Below, piece after piece: positions 55,901 to 64,000 of a stretch of DNA of 64,000 bases. Source of the stretch: Erodium maritimum (Eukaryota; Streptophyta; Magnoliopsida; Geraniales; Geraniaceae). The notes under the pieces were generated by a model, which was given only the letters and a program-made list of their open reading frames with translations, was not told where the DNA came from and made no database searches. The stretch lies in the NCBI GenBank assembly GCA_963921825.1, contig OY997590.1:38271039-38335038 (forward strand), written 5' to 3'. The translations under genes were made by a program, and so were the position numbers. Position 1 is the stretch's first letter. Every line of letters starts with the position of its first letter.

Positions 55901-57555
55901 GGTGCTAAGTATGGCAAGACAAGATGGGTTAGGTGGTGAATCACCAACAACTTAATCCTTGTCTTGCTTACTTAGTACTAATTAATCAAGACTTGTTAAT
56001 TAGATCCATGGGCCTTGGTTTCATGGGCCTCTTGGAACATGGCCCATGGCCATTCCCAACGAGGTCCCGTGACGTGCTCATCGCCTCCAAGCCTTCCACA
56101 CCGGAAATGTCCAACATTATCCAACGCGATCAATCCCAAGACTCCAAGCCTTGTCTTGATCCGTAATGTCCTATTCACTTACATGCACATGACCCAAAAC
56201 CCAGTTTTGGTCATGTCCCGAGACAACTCTCTTTTGGCCATTCTCCATAAATGTGTCAATGAGTTTCATCCTTCGGTGTGACCCTTAGGTTTATGCATGT
56301 CGATAGATCAACGTAAAATCCCATTTTACTTGATCCTATATAAGTGGCAACTAACGAGACTTTAGTATTGCCTGACACTACATAGCGAATCGAACCAATC
56401 GATTCTAACCTTTCCGTCGTCCCTGTCATTATCCTTTTATCTCCGATATCCTGATTGAGATAAGGCATAGAGCCGTCATCCTTATTATTCTCAATCACTG
56501 TTCCTTGATATGTGAGATGACTGAATATATGATACCTAGTATCATGTGCATGGCCATGCTATTCTTTCAGTCACTCTCGATCAAGCGGCCGAGAACCGAT
56601 ATCTTTCCCATACCTCAATATGAGGGATAAATCCCTTAGCCGTCTTTCGTGTCACTCATGCAACCCGTCTCCAAGCCAATCCTGGCCGTTATGGATGCCC
56701 TGTTACGAACAACGTTAGGCTCAGGTCAAACTTAGTTGTTGACTGCATAGTGATCATAAAGACTCCTTAGTCTAAGGATACATGACAAGCTACAACACTG
56801 AATATGTTCATGACTCAATCTATGGCACATATTCAGGGCGGGTCGTCCAATATCATGTCCCACATGATATCTATGATCAGACTCCGGAATCCCATTCCAA
56901 TGACTAACAGAACGTAAGCCATGAAGAGCCATCTTTCATACTAGTCGCTTCTAGTGAAGCTTTATTGACTAGGGACCCATCGAGTGTGATCCATCTCGAT
57001 CTATGGTTCTATTCGCATGGTGGGCATAGATAAGAAATCACATCGATATATTACTCCAACACATAAGTAATATAAAGCCGCTTTAATCTTATTGCTAATG
57101 ATGATATATACATTTGGAAATTTATGATTGAACTACGGGCACTAAGACTAACAATCTCCCACTTGGCCTAGTTCCAATCTAAACTCCAATCTATTCCCAT
57201 TGACCTTACATGCCTCTCATGTTTAGGCAACGATAGTGCCTTAGTCAACGGGTCGGCTATGTTATCATCAGTTGCAATATAGGTGATCTTCACATCGCCT
57301 CAGTTCAGTATCTCTCTGATGAGGTGATATCGCCGCAGTACATGTTTGGATTTGTTATGCGATCTGGGCTCTTTAGCTTGCGCAAGAGCCCCTGTGTTGT
57401 CGCAAAATAGGTTCACCGAGCTGGATGGGGTTTTTTATTACACCCAACCCTGCCATGAACTTCCTAATCCACACAGCCTCCTTGGCCGCCTCTGCAGCCG
57501 CTATGTACTCGGCCTCTGTCGTGGAGTCAGCGACGGTGTCTTGCTTCACGCTCTT

Positions 57556-57897
57556 CTAGCTGAAAGCTCCGCCATTCAGCGTGAACACATATCCTGACTG
57601 ACTTCTAAAGTCATCTGGATCTGTCTGGAAACTAGCGTCTACATATCCATTAACAACTAGTTCGGAATCATCTTTTCCCCAGTACACTAGAAACGCGTCC
57701 TTAGTTCTTCTCAAATATTTGAGAATCGCTTTGACCGCTATCCAGTGTTCCTCACCAGGGTTAGACTGATGTCTGCTGGTACAACTCAAGGCATATGAGA
57801 CATCCGGTCTCGTGCATATCATGGAATACATGATCGATCCTACCGCCGAAGCGTATGGGATTTGCATCATCCTTTTCAGCTCATCAGGTGTCTTAGG
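57556..57897 (-). pseudogene. Copia RNase H region
   Basis: It contains the RT-RNase H connection (MMQIPYASAVGSIMY, TRPDVSYALS) and the start of RNase H (VNGYVDASFQTDPDDFRSQSG, with the first catalytic Asp). A TAG ends it at AFS. Beyond the stop, in the same frame, KQDTVADSTTEAEYIAAAEA (catalytic Glu) continues to about 57480, after which further stops occur. Confidence 0.85.
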
Positions 57898-59430
57898 TCA
57901 CTGAGTCTTGCTGAGATGAACGCCATGACGTGCGGGTAAGAGTCCTTTCTTGGAATCAAGCATTGAGAACTTACTCAATACCTTGTTCACATATGTGCTT
58001 TGACTTAAACCCAAGACCCTCTTGGTGCGATCTCTATATATCTTAATCCGTAAGATATAAGCAGCATCGCCTAAGTCCTTCATTGAGAAACACTTCCCTA
58101 ACCAAGCTTTAGTCTCGTGCAAGGTTGGGATGTCGTTTCCAATAAGTAGTATGTCATCGACATACAACACCAGAAAGGTAATCTTACCCCCATTTTCCTT
58201 CTTGTAAACGCAAGGTTCATCTTCATTCTTGATAAAGCCAAATCCAATTACAGCTTCATCAAAACGAAGGTTCCAACTCCGAGAAGCTTGTTTCAATCCA
58301 TAAATGGATTTCAACAACTTACAAATCTTTCCCTTATTCTTCGGATCAACAAAACCTTCGGGTTGAGACATATAAACGTCCTCCGACAAATTTCCGTTTA
58401 GGAAAGCGGTTTTGACATGCATTTGCCATATCTCGTAATCGTGATATGCAGCTATGGCAAGAAGAATTCGGATAGATTTGACCATAGTCGCTGGGGAAAA
58501 GGTTTCCTCATAATCAATCCCTTGGATCTGCCTATAACCTTTCGCCACCAGTCGAGCTTTGTAGGTCTGAGGGTTGCCTTCCATGTCCATCTTCACCTTG
58601 AAGATCCATTTGCATCCGATGGTTCTTACACCACCGATGGGATCAACCAGTTCCCAGACTTGGTTGTCCGACATGGATTGCATTTCCTCCCTCATGGCTC
58701 CCAGCCATAACTCAGAGTCGGGTCCGTCCACAGCTTCCTGAAATGTAGATGGATCATCGTGATCCACCACAAGCTCACCGTCACCTCCAGACACAAAGTA
58801 ACCATATCTCGGAGGTGCACGACTAACCCTTTCAGATCGCCTTAGACCTTCTGGAATTGTTGCAGGAACTGGTCCTTGCTCTACGACCATCTCAGGCTCT
58901 TCTACAGGGTTGTCCAGTGGATCAGTTGGATCTGTACCACCCTGAATTTCTTCTAGATGTACAGCCCTCCCACTGACGTCTTTGGAAATAAACTCCCTTT
59001 CCATAAAGACCCCACCCCGAGCGACGAACACCGTGTTCTCGTTGGGTTTGTAGAAGTAGTACCCCATTGTTTCTTTGGGATACCCAACGAAGGTGCATTT
59101 ATCAGATCTTGGTTCGAGCTTAGTCGGAACTAAACGTTTCACATAAGCCTCGCAACCCCAAATATTTAAGAAGGACAAAACGGGCTTTCTCCCGCGCCAT
59201 TTCTCAAATGGTGTCCCTTCCACAGCCTTCGTCGGAGCCCGATTCAAAATGAATGCGGCCGTCTCCAGAGCATAACCCCAGAAAGAGATTGGGAGATCAG
59301 TCCCACTAATCATGGACCGGACCATATCCAATAAAGTCTGATTTCTCCGTTCGGACACACCATTCAATTGTGGTGTTCCGGGAGGAGTCCATTCCGAAAG
59401 GATCCCACTTTCTGCTAGATGATCTAAAAA
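57898..59430 (-). pseudogene. Copia integrase C-terminus and reverse transcriptase
   Basis: The frame begins after the TAG at 59431 with PPGTPQLNGVSERRNQTLLD (the integrase catalytic Glu), then LPISFWGYALETAAFILNR and the GKR/KARLV-type linker. RT follows with ETFSPATMVKSIRILLAIAA, HVKTAFLNGNLSEDVYMSQP, YGLKQASRSWN and the active site LYVDDILLIGND. It ends at a TGA (57898-57900). All RT core motifs are kept, so inactivation of this copy comes from the nonsense codons and the interrupting LTR. Confidence 0.9.
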
Positions 59431-59433
59431 CTA

Positions 59434-59721
59434 TGTGGTCAAGTATTCTCCACCTCGATCTGATCGAAGTGCTTTAATACTTTTCCCGAGCTGGTTTTCT
59501 ACTTCAGTCTTAAACTCTTTGAATTTATCAAAAGCTTCAGACTTATGTCTCATCAAATAGACATAACCATATCTACTAAAGTCGTCAGTAAATGTGATAA
59601 AGTAGCTAAAACCCCTCCTGGCAAGTGTACTCATTGGTCCACACACATCCGGGTGTATTAGCCCCAATAAGTCACCCGCCCTTTCACCGCGACCGATGAA
59701 GGGCGCTTTAGTCAATTTTCC
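59434..59721 (-). pseudogene. Copia integrase core
   Basis: Continues the integrase after the solo LTR. It has GRGERAGDLLGLIHPDVCGPM (first Asp), FITFTDDFSRYGYVYLM and ALRSDRGGEYL (second Asp), then the TAG at 59431-59433. The third acidic residue (SERRN) lies just beyond that stop. Confidence 0.9.
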
Positions 59722-61984
59722 TGTAATAACCACTCCCGGTCAACGCCAGTCAAACCTGCGAAAAACAGGAAAATTTAAAAATTTTAAGACTGACAGTTAA
59801 GTGAACCTAAAATGACCCCGAGTGTCATACCGGACTTAAGTTGACCCCGTTATTGACCAAAGTGAGTTTCGGGGGACTCAGGGCAACTTTCTGATCAATT
59901 TGGGAAATGTTGACTTTTCGTTGGAAAAGTCAACCGAGCGACGTTTTGGTCCATTCGAGGACCGTTTTGGATCCGAAAAGCTTAACCGTCGTCGCAGCGG
60001 TCTTAGTTGAGCCGTTTCCTTGTAGCCCGTCAAGTTTCATAATTTCTTGGGAAAAGTGCCCGTTCGGGGCCCGAAACGTCCGTTTTTCGCAAAACTGAAT
60101 GGAAAATATCAAGTAGATATTTTCCAAAAGGTGTGGGACCCACCTTGACACTTGTCCTAATTGTGGTGGTGTTAGTTTTGGGGGGAAAATGTGTGGTTGT
60201 GAGGGGTGGCCGAAATTAAGGGGTAAAGGAGAGAAAAATTGGGTTTTGTGTTAGTTTAAGAAAATAGAAAAAGAAAGAGAGAAGTTAGAGAGAGAAGGAG
60301 AAGAGAGAAAGGGAGAAGAAGAGAGTTGGGGTTTGGGTTTGGCACTATTCACGTCATTCAAGCCCTTGGATCGTCTTCAAGCAAGGAGCAAACTCGTTCC
60401 CCTCATCCTCCTCTACGGTAATACCCAAACCGATTCTCGTTTTGATTATTTTGGAAAGCTAGGGTTTGTTAAAACGAATGATTTAGGGTTGTGTGGAGGT
60501 TGGGGAGGTGTTGGAGACATTTTAGAGGTGTTTGGGGGTTTAATTTCACGTTTTCCGGTGACCGGAGGCTCGGGAGGAGCTCCGGCCACCGTGGGTGGTG
60601 GCCGGCCGGCCATGAGGTGGCTGGCCGGAGCTAGCAGCAGCCACCACATGGTGGCCGAGCATCCCCTTGAGCCCTAGGAGCTCTCGGCCAAGTGGGTTGG
60701 TGGGGCCCACGTGCTCGGGTTTTATCGTTCGGGTGGTTTAAAACTTTCCCCGGACCATTTACCCTTAATCGAATCGAAATTTGGAATTAAATTGGAGAAG
60801 TTGTAATTTATCGGGTTTAGAAACTTTAAACGTCATTTAATTGACTCGGGAGTCGGAATGCGATTCGAGCAAGTACATTGGGTTCCTGGATGTATTCTAA
60901 GACCGTAGAAACCAAAACGGGGGCTTTCGGAGCCCCGGAAGGCAATTAACAAAACCCGGGCAGATTCGCCATGTCGGGCGAATCGGGCCTTTACGGGTCC
61001 TTTGTCGACAATGTCGAGTAATTGGGAAGTTTGGGAGTGATCGACATTGTCGGGGTTAAGTTTGGGCATCGAGTTTAATGGTTTTCGGCTTTTTCCTGCG
61101 AGTTGTTTAGTGACTTTAAATTGTGTTCCTTTAGATCGTGCCACGGACCGAGGCAAGGGAAAGCTGGGTGAGTGACTGAGATCATCACCGGAGCTCGTGG
61201 TTGACTTTTGGGAGAACACGCACGAGGTAGGGAAAAGTAGCCGGATCTCGGCCCTGACTAGGGAAAGTTAACAGTAGAATTGCATGTGACACCGGGGTGT
61301 CGTGGGTTGAGTAGGTTTATTTAATTATTAGAAAGGCATGATACGGGATCGTAGTAATTATTAGAAATGCATGATACGGGATCGTAGTGATTATGAGAAA
61401 AGCATGTGACACTTAGTAGTGTCGTAGGAGCAGAGAACTTAGCGTTAATTGTTTTACTGGAGGCATATGACCATGCCCGGAGGTTGATTGTGAAACTGTT
61501 GATATTAGGACTGTTGGAGGCTTGGGTTAAGCCGGAGGTTGATTGTGAAACTGTTGATATTAGGACTGTTGGACGCTTGGGTTAAGCCGGAGGTTGATTG
61601 TTTATTTTGGCGTCTTGGGTGGCCTTGAGAGCCCGTTTTATTGTTGTTGAGTCTGGGGTGGCCTTGAGAGCCCGTGTGAATTGTTGTTGAGTTGGGTGGC
61701 CTTGAGAGCCCGTGTTAATTGTTGTTGAGTTTGGGTGGCCATGAGAGCCCTTGTGTTTGTTGTTGAGTTTGGGTGGCCATGAGAGCCCGTGTGTTATTAT
61801 TGATGTCTTGGGGTTGTTGAGCCCGCGAGTGAAGTGGTTGTGTTTTGGGAGGCCATGATGGCCCGTGGGGTTGTTGAACCCGAGTCTTGACTGTTGAGGT
61901 GTATTGAGTGGCCTTGAGTGCCTGTTTGTTGAACTTGCTTGTGTTTGTGGTTGTGTTTGCCCGACCCGACTGTGTGTTGGGGAG

Positions 61985-62225
61985 TGGTGTGGATTTTGGC
62001 AGGTTACAAGCATTCTTCGGCTGGCCTGACCAAAATCGAGCCTCGACAGGTTCTGAGCATTCTTCGGCTAGCCTGTTCCGTGTCCGAATCCCGAAAGGTT
62101 ATGAGCATTCTTCGACTAGCCTGATCCGTGACCGGGTCCCGACAGGTTACAAGCATTCTTCGGCTGGACTGACCGCGTACGAGGCTCGGCAGGTTCTGAG
62201 CATTCTTCGGCTAGCATGATCCGTG
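61985..62225 (+). repeat. About 57-base tandem repeat in the plus-strand solo LTR
   Basis: Four units around gcattcttcggctagcctga, each followed by ccgtgtccgaatcccgacag and gttatgagc. It occupies the place of the 42-base repeats in the 4954 family, so the arrays have been replaced between subfamilies. Confidence 0.8.
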
Positions 62226-62591
62226 TTTGTGTCTTTGGGGGAAGGTCGTCATTGTTTGTTTTGTCGGTTTTACTTTACGAGTTTGAGGTTGAGTCTGGTG
62301 AGGGAGGTTACTGAGCAGCTGGTTTGCGAACCTTTGTGATCTTGTTTGGTGTGCGATCCTTTGTGATCTTGTTTGGTGTTGCGTAGTTCCTTTCGAGTCC
62401 TTGGGAGAGGTCGTGATCGTTGTGTCGGGTCTACTTTACGTGTCAAGTGTTGAGTTGGTCAAGGAAGGTAACAGTGGACGTATGTTCAGTCAGAGTCCTT
62501 GGGTTCGGGACAGTGTCCCCGGTGTTGAGTTGTTGTTGGTGTTACTTGCTTTGTCTGCTAATTATGTCGTAGTCAGTCTATTATCCGTGAT

Positions 62592-62609
62592 GGTGAGCGA
62601 ACGCTCACC
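62592..62609 (+). other. Conserved LTR hairpin (plus-strand solo LTR)
   Basis: ggtgagcgaacgctcacc followed by ttttcctacag and gtactg. Unchanged from the 8206 copy although the surrounding LTR has diverged. Confidence 0.75.
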
Positions 62610-62891
62610 CCTAGCTGTTTTTCCTACAGGTACTGTTCTTGGGACGGACTGGGTGAGCTCTCGAAGCTCGTGGAGCTAGGAGCGGAGTCCGGGTTTTGTC
62701 TTTTGAGTCTAGTGACGGATACCTTGTACTTTTTTCCAATTGTCGGGACGTGTTTTAAAATGTAATTATTATTTTGTTGAACAAATGGTACTTTTTAAGT
62801 GTTTAATGAAAACAGGTTTTCAAGTGTTTTTATGTTTTAAAATGTTCGCGTCCCTAGTTCGATTTTACTGAAATTGGGGCGTGACATTTCC

Positions 62892-63881
62892 CATCAAACA
62901 AGATTCGCATCTATCAATCGAATGAAACTCGAATGGACTAAGAAGTCCACACTTGTGAAGTGTTGATATGCGTTTCTCGTTTATGTGGCCTAAACGACAG
63001 TGCCATAACAGAGTTTGGTCTAAATCATTGGACTTAGACCTCTTGGTATTTACATTATATATAGAGCTTGAGGCATTGTTATCCATATCCAATATGTACA
63101 ATCCTCCAACCATTTTGGCGCTAGCATAAAATATATAATTGCATAAAATATTGAAAATCCCATTTCCAACATCAAAATTGTATCCTTCCTTGTCCAACAA
63201 AGAAATAGATACAATATTCCTACTGAAAGTAGGTACACAATATACATTGTTCAAAACAAAAACTAGCCCACTTGGCAAAAGAAGACTTATGGATCCTACA
63301 GCAGTCGCCACAACTCTAGTCTTGTTGCCCACTCTGAGGTCCACCTCGTCCTTCTTCAAGCTTCTCCTACCTTCCAGCCACTGCACATTAGTACAAATGT
63401 GAGATTCAGCCCCGGTATCCAATACCCATGAATCTTTGGAAGTAGTGAGATTTAGCTCTATAAAGAAAATACCTGATGAAGGCGCAGTCCCACCACCCTT
63501 CTTCAGATCATCCAGAAACTTCCTGCAATCTTTCTTCCAGTGACCAGGTTGTTGACAGTAGAAGCAGACATTCTCGACCTCCTTTCCCTTCCTTGAGGAC
63601 TCCCCGGTCCTAGGAGGGTTAGGACGCTTCGGATGCCTCATCTTTCCTGCCAAGTGCATAGGGGCCTTGCCCTTACCACTAACAGTTCCCTTATTCTTGA
63701 AACTGTTTCCCTGTCTGACCATCAGAACATCCTTGGATCCCTGATCCTTGACGTTCTTTTCAGCAGTTACCAACATTCCATGCAACTCTGAAATGGTCTT
63801 GTCCATATCGTGCATATGATAGTTCATGACGAACGTAGCATATGAACGAGGAAGGGAACGCAGAACCACATCCGCTGCCAT
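62892..63881 (-). pseudogene. Copia gag C-terminus, protease and integrase zinc finger
   Basis: From the ATG at 63881: gag end (LRSLPRSYATFVMNYHM), a CCHC zinc knuckle (CFYCQQPGHWKKDC), the aspartic protease (SWVLDTGAESHIC, catalytic DTG), and the integrase HHCC zinc finger (LLWHCRLGHINEKRI, then CESCLMG), where the solo LTR begins. The frame upstream contains a TAG a few codons before the ATG, so the ATG is only the first Met after a nonsense codon. The gag N-terminus lies outside the window or is decayed. Confidence 0.9.
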
Positions 63882-64000
63882 CTTGTTCTATATCTTAAGA
63901 CCCAGTCGATTAAGATGTTCGAGATGCCCCTTCATCTTTAGGACATGAGGACCCACGGAGACTCATGCTGACATTTTGCAGGAGAGAAGTTCATTAAGGA

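Larger units (their letters stand above)
51949..57153 (-). repeat. 3' LTR of the Ty1/copia element, split by a Tekay-type solo LTR
   Basis: On the minus strand it starts TGTTAGTCTTAGTGCCC at 57153, directly after a purine tract, and ends CATCGAGACCCAACA at 51949. Without the nested solo LTR (52199-55739) it is about 1.66 kb. The outer flank is catat (51944-51948), but its duplicate lies beyond the right edge of the window. Confidence 0.8.
59722..62886 (+). mobile_element. Tekay-type solo LTR with target duplication TTTCC
   Basis: 3165 bases, TGTAATAACCAC to GGGGCGTGACA, flanked by tttcc at 59717-59721 and 62887-62891. It sits inside the copia integrase zinc-finger region and interrupts it cleanly. 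It contains a CT/GA-rich leader-like zone (60220-60330), a GC-rich block (60540-60720), a minisatellite zone (61600-61930), 57-base repeats (61985-62225) and the hairpin at 62592. In sequence it is closest to the solo LTR at 52199, in opposite orientation. Confidence 0.9.
57154..64000 (-). mobile_element. Interior of a Ty1/copia retrotransposon, running off the right edge
   Basis: On the minus strand the order is gag end, protease, integrase, RT, RNase H, purine tract (57154-57165) and 3' LTR, which is the copia order (integrase before RT). A 3165-base solo LTR splits the integrase. Taking out that insert and one TSD copy leaves gag through RNase H in a single reading frame broken only by nonsense codons: TAG at 59431-59433, TGA at 57898-57900 and TAG just upstream of 57556, plus one before the ATG at 63881. 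The 5' LTR lies outside the window. Confidence 0.9.

Overview
The window is a repeat-rich stretch of a plant nuclear genome, almost certainly an angiosperm. The evidence is the mix of element types: Ty3/gypsy chromoviruses with chromodomains, an Athila-type element with a tRNA-Asp primer site and an env-like ORF, Ty1/copia, an L1-type LINE, a tRNA-derived SINE, Mutator-like inverted-repeat elements and PIF/Harbinger-like SANT/NAM-associated ORF1 pseudogenes. I find no intact host gene, rRNA or tRNA gene, CRISPR or bacterial feature. The species cannot be named from the sequence.

Layout. 1-1139: 3' end of a plus-strand chromovirus (integrase, chromodomain, short LTR). 1201-2928: two Mutator-like inverted-repeat elements back to back. 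3186-4953: two degraded SANT/NAM-associated genes in tandem. 4954-15561: a Tekay-type element with 3.5-kb LTRs and a collapsed interior, inserted in the second of these genes. 15844-20507: a non-coding LTR element (LARD-like) with a perfect target duplication. 20508-28140: AT-rich single-copy-looking DNA, cut by a 2.7-kb solo LTR (21582-24300), with weak signs of a host gene 5' end on the minus strand near 27.6 kb. 28141-30249: remnant of an Athila/Tat-type element. 30250-40441: an LTR of a further gypsy family, split by a 9.5-kb minus-strand Athila-type element (gag, protease, RT, RNase H, integrase, env-like ORF) that lacks its 3' LTR. 41563-46278: a solo LTR split by an internally deleted LINE. 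46279-51941: degraded copia-like LTR sequence and the remains of a second, inverted copy of the 30-kb gypsy family, the latter carrying a SINE. 51949-64000: a minus-strand Ty1/copia element running off the right edge, with one Tekay-type solo LTR in its 3' LTR and another in its integrase.

History. The nesting gives a relative order: SANT genes before the Tekay element; gypsy LTR before Athila; solo LTR before LINE; gypsy LTR before SINE; copia before both Tekay solo LTRs. Exact target duplications support most junctions: AATAC, CTTGG, ACAAG, TTTCC, the 9-mer at the second Mutator element, the 14-mer at the LINE and the 11-mer at the SINE. Four of the insertions are solo LTRs, which points to frequent LTR-LTR recombination.

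Most unusual signals. (i) A short hairpin followed by a pyrimidine tract and AG is kept near the 3' end of every Tekay-type LTR, including one otherwise very different family. (ii) Clusters of the palindrome TCACGG-NN-CCGTGA occur both in the Tekay leader and in the Athila LTR and spacers. (iii) The non-coding LTR element contains a repeat-within-repeat array built on two short motifs.
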